Positions 49,701 through 63,774 of a DNA stretch of 64,000 nucleotides are shown here, piece after piece. Made by a program: the position numbers and the translations under genes. Source of the stretch: Panicum virgatum. Taxonomy: Eukaryota; Streptophyta; Magnoliopsida; Poales; Poaceae. The stretch spans positions 51,517,992 through 51,581,991 of the forward strand of contig NC_053142.1 of NCBI RefSeq assembly GCF_016808335.1, in the 5' to 3' direction. A model generated the notes under the pieces. The model ran no database searches. It saw only the letters and a program-made list of their open reading frames with translations, and had not been told where the DNA came from. How positions within the stretch are numbered: position 1 is the first letter of the stretch; each line of letters begins with the position of its first letter.

Positions 49701-52700
49701 CAATGTTAAAAAGGTAACTCTGTATGTCAAGGAGAACAACAGTCAGGAGATGCAGCTTGTTCATTGTGTTTCGAAGCATAATAGTTCTCAGATGGCTAAA
49801 GAACCTCATGCACTTAATACAATGCTTGCATTTATACACGGAAACCAACCATCTGGAATGGATAGGAATCAATTTTTCAGTAAGTTGAACAGGACTAAAG
49901 ACAGTGATTTGCCCTGGAGTTGTCAGAATGTTGCAATTCTTGAGCAAAACCCTTCTGCGCACTGGATGCATTCATGGATTTTAGCTGAGTGTATAGGAGG
50001 GGGTCATGCTAGAAAGTTGTCAACTGCCTCTGGTAGTAAATCTCACTTCTTTGTTCCATGGGCATCTGTTGCTGCATATCTGCATTCAGTGAGTGTAGAT
50101 GATACAAAAGAACTATCTTCTGTAGCTGAAGTCAACCATGACAATTCAGTTTCCACAAACTCAGATCTTGGATCTTCCCAGGTCAGGAAAAATTTTGAGG
50201 GTCGGGCCTTTTGCTTTCTTCCTCTACCAATCAACACTTGCGTACCGGTGCATGTAAATGCTTATTTTGAACTATCTTCAAATCGAAGGGATATCTGGAT
50301 TGGAAATGACATGGCCGGGGGAGGAAGAGTACGATCAGAATGGAATCTAGCGCTGCTTGAAGATGTTGTTGCTCCTGCTTATGGCCACCTGCTCGCAGCT
50401 ATTGCAGAAGAGCTTGGTCCCTCTGATCTTTTTCTGTCATTTTGGCCCAGTGCTGTAGGTGTGGAGCCATGGTCTTCAATGATTAGGAAGCTTTATGTAT
50501 CTATTGCAGAACTTGGACTTCATGTTTTGCATACAAAAGCCCGAGGTGGCCACTGGGTGTCAACAAGGCAAGCTATTTTTCCAGATTTCAGTTTTCCGAA
50601 GGCGATGGAGTTGGCAGAAGTTCTCACTCAGGCCGGTTTGCCTGTGGTGTCTGTATCCAAGGCAATTATTGACAGCTTCATTAGTGCATGTCCATCAATT
50701 CATCTACTAAATCCTCATTTGTTGAGGAACTTGTTGATCCGACGGAAGCGTGGCTTCAGAAGCAGAGAAGAGGCTATACTTGTTCTAGAGTACTGCTTGA
50801 GTGATATGGAAGATCCTTCCTTTTATGATAAATTGCAAGGCTTGTCTATTCTTCCTGTGGCAAATGGATCATTCACAACATTCAACAAGCGAGGAGAGGG
50901 CGAGAGAGTATTCTTCACTTCACAAATAGAATTTGACCTTCTTAAGGATTCCATACCACATCTTGTTATTGACAACTCTTTACCAGATGGTGCTCTGAAG
51001 AAGTTGTATGACATAGCTTATTCTGCACGCATGAACTTGTATTTATTCACATGTAATTTTCTCCTTGAACTGTTGCCTAGGATCTTGCCACCCGAATGGC
51101 AACATGCTAAGCAGTTATCTTGGTTTCCAGAGCAACAAGGTCAGCCAAGTGTGCAATGGATGATGTCACTCTGGAGTTTTCTGAGGCATTCATGTGAAGA
51201 TATTTCAATTTTTGCAAAGTGGCCTATACTACCTCTTGTAGATGGCAAGGTTGTGCAACTTGGGAATGCTTCAAATGTAGTAAGAGATGATGGATGGAGC
51301 GAGAATATGTATTCATTGCTTCAGAAACTGGGATGTTTCTTTCTGCGTTCTGATATGCAGATAGAACATCCCCAGTTAGCAAATTTTGTTCAGGAATCCA
51401 CTGCAGCTGGTGTTTTGAATGCTATGCAGTCTGTAGCTTCTAATCTCCAGGATATTAAGGAATTGTTTATGGGTATTTCATTGGCAGAAGCACATGAACT
51501 TCGCAGTTTTCTTTTCCAATCGAAGTGGTTTTCTGGAAATCAGATCACCTCCTCCCATATGAGTACAATCAGGAACCTCCCTATATTCGAATCTTATAAA
51601 TCTAGGGAGCTTGTTAATTTGACAAATCCTAGAAAATGGCTTAAACCAGAAGGGGTTCATGAAGATTTATTGAGTGCAAGTTTTATAAGAACTGAATCGG
51701 CAAAGGAGAGGTCAATTTTGGTATCATACTTTGATATCAAGGAACCTCAAAAGGTTGACTTTTACAAGGACCATGTTCTTCCTCGAATGTCAGAGTTTGT
51801 ATCTCAGCCAGCTGTTGTTTCAGCAGTTATTTGTGATGTGAAACTGTTGATAGATAATGATAATTCAGCGAGAGCTGCATTATGTGAGACCCCTTTTGTC
51901 TTGGCAGGCAATGGAGAGTGGGTCCAGCCCTCCAGGTCAGTCTCCCTTCTTCACTCCTCCCTTCCCTCATATTTCTCTCTGACTTCGATATTTGACAATG
52001 TGTATTATTTAGTACAAGAAGTAATATTTGGTTTCTCTTCAGGCTTTATGATCCCCGTGTGCCTGAGTTACAGAAGTTGCTGAACAAAGAAACCTTCTTT
52101 CCTTCAGAAAAGTTCATGATGAATGATATTATTGAATTATTGGCTAGTTTTGGACTAAAAAGAAATTTTGGCTTTAGTACTTTGCTTGACATGGCGAGAT
52201 CAGTTTCCTTGTCGCAAGATTCAGGACAAGAGGATGCATTTGCGTCTGGGCAAAAAGTACTTACCTATCTCAACGTTCTTGAATCCAAGACTTCAAACAT
52301 GGAGGACAGTAAAACTTCCCTCAAGGATGAGAATCTAGAAGCATCTGAAATCAGTGAAATTTTGGAAGAAGAAACTGATGGGGATGGGTGTGACCTGAGT
52401 GACCAAACTAGTGCATCTTTGTTCTTGAATTTTGACCATGATATGCCAGAAGATTTGTTTTGGTCAGAGCTGAAAAATATTTCATGGTGTCCAGTCCATG
52501 TTGCACCATTGCTTAAAGGACTTCCATGGTTTTTATCTGAAGATAGTGTAGCACCTCCAGTCATCACAAGGCCAAAATCGCAGATGTGGCTTGTTTCATC
52601 AAAAATGCGAATTCTTAGTGCTGATTCCTGTTCCATGTATCTGCAAAGAAAACTTGGCTGGTGTGACCCACCAAATGTGAACATTTTATCCTCCCAGTTA

Positions 52701-55700
52701 GTTGAGCTCTCCAAGTCTTACGATGAGCTCAAGATGTCTTCTGCAGACGCAGACATTGATGCTATTCTGCAACAGGAAGTTCAAATAATCTACTCAAAAT
52801 TGCAAGATATCCTTGGCACTACCAATGCCATCATTCTAAAAGAGTATATGGATGGATTTCCATGGGTTTATATAGGGGATAGGTTTGTAACACCACAGGC
52901 ACTTGCTTTTGATTCACCTGTAAAATATCATCCTTATCTTTACACAGTTCCATCCGAACTGTCAGAGTTTAAAAAGCTACTATTAGAGTTGGGTGTGAGG
53001 CAGACATTTGATGCAATGGATTATCTGAATGTGCTTCGCCGTTTACAAGGAGATGTGAGAGGAGAGCCGCTATCTACAGAACAACTGAGTTTTGTTCATT
53101 GTGTATTGGAGGCATTTGTTGACTGTTACCCTGACAGTCAGGCACCAGATATGTTACTGAACTCATTGGTGATTCCAGATTCATTTGGGGTTTTGGCACC
53201 TGCTAGAAACCTTGTATATAATGACGCACCCTGGATGAATGCTGATTCTACTTTAAAGAATTTCGTGCATCTTAGCATTGGCAATGATCTAGCTAATAGG
53301 CTTGGTGTACGATCTCTTCGCGGATCATCATTGTTGGACGATGAGTTGATGAGGAATTTGCCATGCATAGAATATGCTAAAATAAGTGAATTATTGGCTT
53401 TATATGGCGAGAGTGACTTTCTTTTGTTTGACCTTATCGAGCTAGCAGACTATTGCAATGCAAAGAAAGTGCATCTGATCTATGATAAAAGAGAACATCC
53501 CAAGCAGTCCTTGCTGCAGCAGAGTCTAGGTATGGTTGAAACTGTCTCTAGTCAATTATGTCTCTTGTATTTTTATTTTCAATAATTCAGGCTGTCTATT
53601 TATGTTTATATATGTACTTAATCTAATTACTGCTATTCAAGTTCACATAAAGATTTAAACCTTTTACCATGTGCTTTTTTGGTGAAAAAAATTACTTATA
53701 GGTGACCTCCAAGGTTCTTCATTGACAGTGGTCTTTGAAGGAACCATGATGAACCGAGAAGAAGTTTGTAGCCTCCAACTTCCTCCTCCCTGGAAATTGA
53801 GGGGAAACATGCTTAACTATGGCTTGGGACTTCTTAGCAGTTACTTTGTGTGCGATACATTGACTATTCTTTCTGGTGGCTATTTTTACATCTTTGATCC
53901 CTTGGGCTTGACTGGTGGTGCTACTTCCACTGCTACCTCATCAGCTAGATACTTCTCTTTGTTAGGTGCGAAACTTGATCACTCAATTTATTCATATATT
54001 TTTTCTGCGGTGCACCCTTAATATAACATGTAGATTCTGTAAAAGCATATCCTCTCAAGTAATGTTTTGGCATTGATATCTTTGTTCTGGATGGATTCGA
54101 TAAAATGCTATTGGCTTTCAGGAAATGATTTGGTCGAGAGGTTTCATGATCAGTTCCTCCCAATGCGTGTTACACAGGATGCTTCATTATCTACTGCAAA
54201 CTCCACAATTATTCGAATGCCTTTATCATCAAAATGCTTGAAAGAACTTGAAGCAGGTTCCAATAGAGTAAAACAGATTTTTGATCGATTTACACAGAAT
54301 CCATCCAGTACTCTGCTGTTCCTGAGATCAATCATTCAGGTACGGATTATTTGTGACAGGCTGTCAGCCTGTTGCCGTAAGCATGACTTGTTCAAGATTT
54401 CCTCTTCAAGGGGTAACCTCGTTTGGTTTTGGTTTCTAGTTTCTACACTCATTATTGGTTACTTTACTGGAACTTCATTCTGAAACCACATTATAATGTA
54501 ATTAAATTAGAATAGGGCACTTTTGTTTATGATGAGGTTTGTGTATGCTTTATACTGAGTAAGCACCTTCAACCTTCAGACAAACATGTCTATCCCTTCC
54601 ATTGTTGCAGCACTGAAAGCTTTTGTTGCCTTCCAAAGCTTTAGTACTATCTGGATAATGCAGAGTAGACTGCTTAGCTGAAATTTGCCTTTCAATTCTT
54701 TTATTGAAAGATGTTGGGTATCAATGAACATATTTAAACTTGGAAATTGGATTTGTAATATTGCAAGCATGCTGTACCGCTTCAATATTTTAGTGTTTTT
54801 TTTGTGTAAAGTAATGCATTGCTAGGTGTTCAGATATCTAAACTTGATATTTGATACTTCAAATTTTAAGATAGCCATACATACGTTAGAGATGTCTTAG
54901 CTGTTCAGAAATAGTGGTAAGGAAGCTTTATTGGATGATTTTGAAACATGCCAATGAAAACCTCAGGTTAGACCTTCTGATGTCAATGTGCTGCCAATGT
55001 AATTCAAACAGGTATCTTTGTCAACATGGGAGGACGGATCCTCTCAGCCAACCCTAAACTATTCTGTACTTGTTGATCCATCAGTTGCTTCTTTGAGGAA
55101 TCCATTTTCGGAAAAGAAATGGAGGAAGTTCCAAATATCCAGAATATTTTCAAGTACAAGTGCAGCTATCAAGATGCAAGCTATAGATGTGCATGTGATT
55201 GAAAGTGGCTGCAATTATATTGACAAGTGGTTTGTTTCTCTCTCCCTTGGATCTGGTCAAACACGAAACATGGCTCTGGACAGGTATCTTTGATTTATTT
55301 CTGTTTCAGGCGGTGTCTTGCCTTATCTACTTTTGAACCCCACTTGCCATATCTACTTTCAACATTGTCCAAGAAACTTCAATGACTGATTCTAAAGTTC
55401 TGTGCTGATTGAAGGGTCTTTGATTTGTTTCTGTTTCAGGCGGTATCTTGCCTATAGCCTAACCCCTGTTGCTGGAGTAGCAGCGCACATAGCTCGAAAT
55501 GGAGTATCGACCAATATTCATCCATCCAGCTGTATATTATCTCCCTTACCGCTATCTGGATTTTTAAGCATGCCAGTTACAACTCTGGGTCATTTCATTG
55601 TGAGGCATAGTGGTGGGCGCTACATTTTTGGCAGCACACATGTTGCATCTCTGCCGGAACTTAAATTGGACAGAGACAGATTGGTTGAGGCATGGAATAA

Positions 55701-58700
55701 AGAACTCATGCTATGCGTGCGCGACTCATATGTTGAGATGGTCCTTGAATTTCAAAAGCTTAAGAAGGATCCTCTATCTTCTACTATTGAACTAAGGTCT
55801 GCAGAGTCCATGAGTGCTATATTACAAACATACGGTGATAGGGTGTACTCTTTTTGGCCAAGGTCGAAGCAGTATCCAACTTCATGCACTGGACATGGTT
55901 CTACTGTAATCAATTCAGATTCACCTAGAGCATCCAAAGCAGATTGGCAATCCTTAATAGAGCAAGTGATAAGACCTTTCTATCTACGATTAGCTGATCT
56001 TCCAGTTTGGCAACTTTACCGTGGAAATCTTGTTAAAGTGGATGAGGGTATGTTCTTATCCCACTCAGGAAATGGAGATAATGATAACCTCCCATCAGCT
56101 AGTGTTTGTAGTTTTATTAAAGAGCACTATCCTGTTTTTTCTGTACCATGGGAGTTGGTTAGCGAAATTCAGGCAGTTGGAGTTACCATAAGAGAGATCA
56201 GGCCTAAAATGGTTCGAGATCTACTAAAAGCTTCTTCATCAATTTTACTTCGATCCATTGAAACATATATAGATGTTCTTGAATATTGCTTCTCAGATAT
56301 GGATCCTTACCGCTTCTCAGATCTTCGTATACCTGATGAATCACCAGTTAACAGCCAACATGTTGGAACAATGCATTCTTCCAGCTCACATTCTATGCCA
56401 TCTTCGAGCAGCTCACTGTCTTATAATTCAAGTACTCAGTTGCCAGGTACCTCTGGAGGTGATGCGCTGGAAATTATGACATACTTTGGAAAAGCCCTAT
56501 ATGACTTTGGCAGGGGGGTTGTTGAGGATATCAGCAAAACCAGTGGCCCAGCATCCCACAGATCTCAAGCCACTGAAAATAATGTGTTATCATCTATCAT
56601 TGCTGAGCTCAAAGGTGTTCCATTTCCAACATCGAGAAAGTGTCTAACGAGGCTGGGAGTTTCTGAACTCTGGATAGCCAATGAGGAGCAGCAGCTACTG
56701 ATGAGCCCCTTGCTGGATCACTTTATCCACTATAAATGTCTGGAAAAGCCCTTCTTGGCGCTGCTACTATCCACTCAGGTAATCCATGGGCCGCTGAAGT
56801 TGAGGAGTTTTTCTCCTCAGTTATTAGCAGGTTATTTGAAGAACATACTTGATGAGCATTGGGTACAATTTGCACTAAAGAACAAGTCCTCGTGGATTCC
56901 TTGGGGTAATAATGCTGAATCATCAACTGCTTGGCCAACACCAAAATGGATTAGAAACTTCTGGACAATATTTAGTTCCTTGAATGGTGACCTTTCTCTT
57001 TTGTCTGATTGGCCCTTAATTCCTGCTTATTTGGACAAGCCGGTTCTCTGTCGTGTAAAGGATTGCCATCTAATATTTGTGCCACCAACAAATACAGTTA
57101 CTGGGCCTGTTGATGATGTATCTGGACATCTGGACATATCAGATCCAGCCAGAGATGATGCAAGAGAAGCGGAACAGAAGAATGCACTTGATACTACATT
57201 TGAGTTAATGAACTCAAATTTTCCATGGCTACCAGCGCTGCTTAACCAGTTGAAGGTACCAATTTTTGATTCCTCTTTCCCAGAGTGTGGTGCAATATGC
57301 AATTTGTTTCCTTCAAATAGTCGGACTCTTGGACAGACAATTGTTTCTAAGTTGGTTGCAGCAAAAAATGGTGCCCATTTACCTTCGCCACTTAGTCTAT
57401 CAAGTGGAGACTGCGATAGACTATTTGAATTATTTGTTTCGGAGTTCAGATTAGCAAGCAACCACTTGTATCAGAGAGAAGAATTGGATGTCTTGAGAAC
57501 ACTTCCAATCTATAAGACAGTTACAGGAACATACACCAGTCTGTTAGGATCTGATCATTGCATTCTTTCTCCTAGCGCATTTTTTCACCCCAGTGATGAC
57601 CGATGCCTTTCTTGCTCATCTGATGCAACCTTGTTTCTTCAGGCTTTGGGGGTTGAACAACTAAGTGATCATGAAATATTGGTGAATTTTTCACTGCCTG
57701 GATTTGGAAATAAAACAGCTCAAGAGCAGGATGACATTTTGACCTACTTGTATGCTAACTGGAAAGATCTACAGCTGAACTCTGCTGTAATAGAAACTTT
57801 AAAGGATACAAACTTTGTGGCCAATGCAAATGAATTTTGTAAAGAGTTTTTCAAACCAAAGGAATTACTTGACCCTTCAGATGCTTTGCTTACTTCAGTA
57901 TTCTCTGGGGAGAGAAATAAGTTCCCTGCTGAAAGGTTCATGTCAGATGTTTGGCTTGGTATACTCAGAAAAGCAGGCCTTCGAACATCCACAGAGGCTG
58001 ATATGATAGTACAGTGTGCAACAAAAATAGAAACCATGGGGCATGATGTCATGTCATCTTTAGAGGATCCTGATGACTTTGTTGCAGACTTCTCAGACAG
58101 CAAAAATGAAATTCCTTTTGAGATATGGTCTTTGGCAGAATCAGTTGTAAATGTGATTTTGGCAAATTTTGCTACTTTGTATGACAGTTCTTTTTGTGAA
58201 AAGATTGGAAAAATTGCATTTGTGCCTGCTGAAAAAGGTTTTCCAAGTATTGGTGGTAAGAGAGGTGGTAGAAGGGCACTTGCCTCATATAACGAAGCTA
58301 TCTTATCAAAAGACTGGCCATTAGCATGGAGTTCTGCGCCAATTCTTACCAAGCAAACAGTTGTCCCTCCTGAATATTCATGGGGAGCATTTCGGCTTAG
58401 GAGCCCTCCTTCCTTCAGTACAGTTTTTAGGCACTTGCAGGTGAGTATCACACAATACCTTGAATATGTCATTTCAAAATGATTTGTTCCTTAACTTTCT
58501 GAAATGGAACAGATTGTTGGGAGAGGCAATGGTGAGGACACACTAGCACACTGGCCAACTTCTTCAGGAATAATGACGGTGGAAGATGCCTTTCAGCAGA
58601 TCTTGCAATACTTGGATAAAATATGGGGAACAATATCTTTCACAGGTAGCACAAAATCTGGTGTGCTTGTATGCCTATGTTATTTACAGCTTTAGTTCTG

Positions 58701-61700
58701 GCCTTTCAACTGTCTTTATTTTAATTGTTAGAAGTAAAATTAGTTGTTTCTTTAACTGGGATGCACTTGTTGCTATTCTTGCACTTCGTTGTTCTGAAAT
58801 ATAATGAAATACTAATGCTATACTCTCCTTGAACTAAATATAAGTAGCTAACATTGTTCTTCAATTCAACCTTTCGGAGTACTAACATGCTAGAAATCAA
58901 TATATCGCTGTGGTCCTTAATGTATTGAGAGCTATGCAATTCAAAATGGTATGCGATAATATTTCATTGAACTAAGGCAAGCATTCTATGTGGGCTGTTG
59001 GATGGACTAAATTCAATATGGGCTTGAGGGTCATATTTATGAGTGCTTCTACCTCCTAAGCCAAAACTCTTTATACAGAAATAGAGGAACTAAGTGGTAA
59101 CCACCGCAAAAAGTTAACTATCAGATTATGCAACAGCACATTGATTCTAGTTTGTACAAAGATATCCATAAAAAATAAAGAGGAGTCTGTGTTGCTTTGG
59201 GAGAGTATATCTGTCAGTACTCATAACCAAGTGTTTCTTTGCCTTCTATTTTCAGAAAAAAAAGAATTGGAGAAACTGGCATTTATACCAGTTGCAAACG
59301 GTACTCGCTTAGTTCCGGTGAAATCGCTTTTTGCTCGTTTGACAATTAACATGTCACCTTTTGCTTTTGAGCTTCCAAGTCGATATCTTCCATTTGTCTC
59401 CCTTCTTAGAGAAATTGGGATGCAGGACAGCCTTACAGACTCTTATGCCAGAGAACTTCTTTTGGATATCCAAAAGGCATGTGGATACCAGCGATTGAAC
59501 CCAAATGAACTCCGTGCAGTGATGGAAATCTTGGACTTCATGTGTTCTGGAATCAATCAAAATACCACAGATCGATCAGATGGGATTATTGATTCAGTAA
59601 TACCAGATGATGGCTGCAGGCTGGTCACTGCTTCATCATGTGTATATGTTGACCCATATGGTTCTCATTTACTGAGTAACATAAATACATCAAGGCTAAG
59701 ATTTTCTCATCCAGATCTTCCTCAGAATATTTGCAAGGCCTTGGGCATAAAAAGGCTCTCGGATGTCATTGTCGAGGTATACAAAAATGAAATCTGATTT
59801 TTTTTTTCAGGGTCTTTTCCATTCAATTAATTTGGTAGATGTAATTAACTTTTTTTCTTGAGCAAAGTGATTTTGTAACTAATTTGGTGGATGTAAATTT
59901 AACTAAATTTTTTGAGCAAAGTAGATTAATTATTTCTACTAAAACAACTTAATTTTGCATTTACTGTCAGGAACTTGATGAAAAAGAAGGAATTAAGCCG
60001 GTCAATAGCATTCACTCAGTTACTCTAGACAGAATAAAAGAGAAGCTGCAAAGTAAATCCTTGCAAGATGCATTAAGAATTGTGATGATCAGCATAGCCA
60101 ATCATTTCCCTGCATTTGAAGCTCTCACTTTGGTCCAGATCGAATGTATACTAGAGGACATATCAAAGAATCTGCAGTTGGTTCAATGCCTCCATACTCG
60201 CTTTCTCTTACTTCCCAGTCTACACGATGTTACAAAAACTGTTCAGCATCCTTCCATTCCTGAATGGTCAAGCAATGGAATGCACCGAAGCATTTGTTTC
60301 ATCAACAAGTCTACGGATTGTATCCTAGTTGCAGAGCCCCCTAGTTTTTTGAAAGTATATGATGTTATTGCAATTGTAGTTAGCCACAGATTGGGGGCAC
60401 CAGTAATCTTGCCAATTGCTTCATTGTTTGCATGCCCAGATGGCTCAGAGAAAGAAGTCCTTAAAATACTTAATCTGGGCACTGACATTAGAGTTTCAAA
60501 ACGTGAAGGGAGGTACGATGCTTCCCTTGGAGCAGAGTTGTTATCACAAGATGCTCGTCAGGTGCAATTCCTTCCTCTAAGACCATTCTATACTGGCGAA
60601 ATTGTGGCATGGAAGACAGGAAAAGAGGGGGAAAAGCTCAGGTATGGTAGGGTCCCTGAAGATGTAAGACCCTCAGCTGGCCAGGCACTTTATAGGTTTC
60701 CAGTGGAGACAGCTCCTGGGGAGACTCGCATGCTGCTTTCAAGTCAGGTTTACTCATTTAAAAGTGTTTCAATGGCTGATCTCTCATCCGCACCGTTCCA
60801 AGTGGATGGTGATAGAGTGGCACAAGGTGGGCTGGAGGACCTCTTGTTGATCAACACTAGCACTGAAGTCGCCGAGGACTTGGTTGGTTTCCAAGTGCAT
60901 CTTCTACTAGCTCAAGATGGATTCTTAATTTTGCCCTAATTCTTGTAGTTTTACTATTTGCAGGCTCATGGGCTTGAATATGGCAAAGTTTCTTCCACTG
61001 AGCTGGTACAAGCAGTCCATGATATGCTTTCAGCTGCAGGAGTAAGGATGGATGCTGAGAAGGAAACACTGATGCAGGCTACTCTTTCCTTGCAAGATCA
61101 GCTTAAAGAATCTCAAGTTGCTCTCTTGGTGGAGCAGGTTTGTTTACTTTGATACCTTTACCTGTTATCTTTAATTCATTGTTTTGTTTCTGTAGTATCT
61201 TGAATGTTGGTCATTTCTACACAATGATGCGTGCAGTGTCTTACAATCTGCACCCATTATGTAATGACAGTCAATGTGAGACGAGTTTCACTGTTGAACT
61301 ACTTATACTGGAGCTAGGTGCGAAAATGGTTTCAATATTGGCCATGCCAAATTTAGATCCATCTTTTTCTACAAAAATGAGTAGGAATTTCCAATTGGAA
61401 CATTTCTTGTATTCAGAAATGAATCTGTATATCAGTTTAGATACGAATATAACTCTATATAAGTTAAATATATACTCCCTGTATTTCCAGAAATGATGTT
61501 ACTCTAGAACCTTGCACTACAACCTAGACGTGTCAGCAAATGACCTATTATCCATATTGAACAGTGGAAGGATCCATAATTCACTCTCACATGCATAGTG
61601 CCTTTTGTGTGCATTAGGCACCCATGTATGGGTGCTGATAAATACAAGTTTGCCAGGGCCAACTTTGCTGCACAACTAATTGACATTGGTGATATAACTT

Positions 61701-62642
61701 TGTTGGCTAAGTAAAGTTCAATTACTGATGGCATGCAGTTGTATTCATTGGAACAAGTTGTAAATTCACCTCAAGTTAGATGACATTATGTACATAACAA
61801 CAGAGGGAGTATTGGACTGTTGAATTTGAATACGATGTGGATAGTACATCTTTTATTAAAAGATACAATGTCACATCTATGAATTTGAATATGATGTAAA
61901 CAGTACATCTTTTATTGTTAGAGCAAAGAGTTGAAAGATATAATGTCACATCTACATTTTCTGTCAAACACCTACACGGATTTGAATAGCAAGGAAAACA
62001 CTGCTTGGGCCATGGGGGAAGTCCTTACCCCTTACCATATTTGTCCTAATCGAATTTAGGTATTGAATAATTTATATCCATTTTCCGTCAACTTAAGCAG
62101 TAGGATATTGCTGTCCTTTAGACTCCAGCCTGTGCCATTGATGGGTCCAATTTTTTAGAAGTAAGATGCATAATGAATTGACCAGGATTTAAATTGAAAT
62201 GTGAAACTATTGTCCACACACTTAGTAGAATTTATTGTGTAGTTCTATTATTTTGACATTTAAGGAAATTTCCATCCTTCATAGTTTGCATTGCACTGCA
62301 CTTATAAGCTGCTGTGAGGCTACGGACTGTCTTATATTGAAAGAAACTCTAGCATCATTCATAAGCTACCTGATCAATTTTATTTTACGTTTGTTTGTCT
62401 ATGCATATTTTTTACACTGAACGTTGTTTAAACTATATTTGCAGGAGAAGGCCGAGGCTGCCATTAGAGAAGCTGATGTTGCCAAGGCGGCTTGGTCATG
62501 CCGTATCTGCCTGAATGCTGAAGTCAACATGACTATAGTACCATGCGGCCATGTCCTATGTAACCGATGCTCTAGTTCGGTTTCACGATGCCCATTTTGC
62601 CGGACGCAGGTGTCTAGAATGATGAAAATATTCAGGCCATGA
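43785..62642 (+). CDS. Giant sacsin-like protein with C-terminal RING finger
   Basis: Thirteen exons: 43785-44128, 44635-45364, 45949-51935, 52043-53529, 53702-53965, 54122-54339, 55012-55283, 55440-58440, 58513-58645, 59256-59776, 59971-60894, 60964-61137, 62445-62642. Phases join to 4750 codons plus stop, close to the ~4700 residues of the Arabidopsis homologue as I recall it. Three sacsin repeats start near residues 12, 1385 and 2795. The first two carry the Hsp90-like ATP site (ELIQNADDA, E40/N44, and RFGVGFNSVYH; ELVQNAEDA, E1413/N1417, and RFGLGFNCVYH). The third does not (DLIELADYC). A coiled coil (about 4640-4700) leads to a C3HC4 RING, C4704-C4737 (CRIC...PCGHVLCNRC...CPFC). Inferred role: chaperone-linked E3 ubiquitin ligase. 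Human sacsin has other C-terminal domains. Exon 11's donor (CAA/GTGCAT) is weak. Confidence 0.92.
55283..55452 (+). repeat. Duplicated splice-acceptor segment at exon 8
   Basis: A 40-bp segment (TCTTTGATTTRTTTCTGTTTCAGG then CGGTRTCTTGCC, given here in two parts) occurs at 55283-55322 and 55413-55452. The second copy supplies the real acceptor (AG at 55438-55439). The first has the same AG at 55308-55309, but it is only ~26 nt from the donor, and the frame behind it reaches a stop. Confidence 0.8.
61475..61809. mobile_element. Stowaway-like MITE in intron 12 of the sacsin-like gene
   Basis: The ends CTCCCTGTATTTC and CAGAGGGAG are inverted, flanked by TA on each side (61473-61474, 61810-61811). 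It is 335 bp, AT-rich and non-coding. It sits in the longest intron (61138-62444) and far from both splice sites. Confidence 0.6.
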
Positions 62643-63307
62643 AAAATACCCAAGGCCATTTGATCTGTCTTTAGTGTGGATGTTATGTTATACGGATTAC
62701 GATATTGGGCTTCCTGGTGGTGGTGGTTCTTCGCCAAAAAAAAAAATGCATATCATTCTCCGTGATGTGCTAAAATGGCACGGTTGCGGTGGCCCTTCGG
62801 TAGCAGTGTAAATATTAGTTAGTTTGTACAGTCAAAATACATTGTAGTGTACAGATTATTTTACAAAATCATTGGCCAATTAAAGGCTTCAATCCTTGCT
62901 CTCATACGTTATCAGAAGCTGGTTTCTTCATGCTCACAATCTTCTAGAGCAAGTGCGCTGTGGACTTGTGCCTGGAATAGACGTTCCTCTGGTATGAACG
63001 ATCAGGCTAAACTGATGGATATAGAGGCTGGGTTAATTCTTTATTAAAAAAAATGCTAAACCGACCACTCCTGGAAGGATCGATGGACACGCACGGGCGG
63101 ATATCGGCGTCAGAAAGTATCTATTCCAACTTGTAAAGTGAGCCACGCTACTGTACGTTTTCTGGGTAGCACGCCCAGCGCCCACGTTGCCTATCTAAAA
63201 AATAGATAAAATCTCTCCAAAATATCTCACTCCACATTTCCACCTGTAAGTACGTGGAGAAAAAGCGAGAAAAAAAAAGGAGCGAAAAGCGCATAGGAGC
63301 ACACCGA
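62643..63307 (+). other. 3' UTR and spacer after the sacsin-like gene
   Basis: No gene is seen. A poly-A run at about 62736-62746 and the open frame 62847-63047 have no support as features. The spacer between the two plus-strand genes is about 1.1 kb. Confidence 0.4.
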
Positions 63308-63624
63308 GGCCCTGGTTCTCTGTGTTGTGTCAGTGAGTGTTAGAAAATTTTGACCGCTAATTGCGGTATTAAATAAAGTCAATTTACGAAACTAATTTTA
63401 GAATCTCTGCGTTAGGAATCCTGAAGAATCTAACGAGAATTTTGACCACGTGATTAGAGGATGGTTACTGTAGCATTACTGTAGCCAATAATTGATTAAT
63501 TACCATCATTAAATTCGTCGCAAAAAATTATATCTATCCAAAAAAATTTACAAATAAATTTCATTTAGTACTCCATACATACGAGATTTTTTTCTCCACT
63601 TACGTGGCTTAGGAGAACCGGGCC
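63308..63624. mobile_element. MITE upstream of the DnaJ gene
   Basis: The inverted ends GGCCCTGGTTCTC and GAGAACCGGGCC are flanked by CGA on both sides (63305-63307, 63625-63627). Internal ACTGTAGCATTACTGTAGC and AAATTCGTCGC relate it to the MITE at 1996-2331. It ends 150 bp before the ATG of the next gene and so forms part of its upstream region. Confidence 0.65.
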
Positions 63625-63774
63625 CGAAATATCTACCCTGTAACCGTCGACCGGTCACTACCTCCCTCCCGCCCCTCAACTCATCACTTCTTCGTCCTCT
63701 CAGCAGATCCTCTCCCCCTCAGCATCATCCCCTGCCATCTCAACATCCCACTGTTCGGTTGCCGTGAAGCAGCC

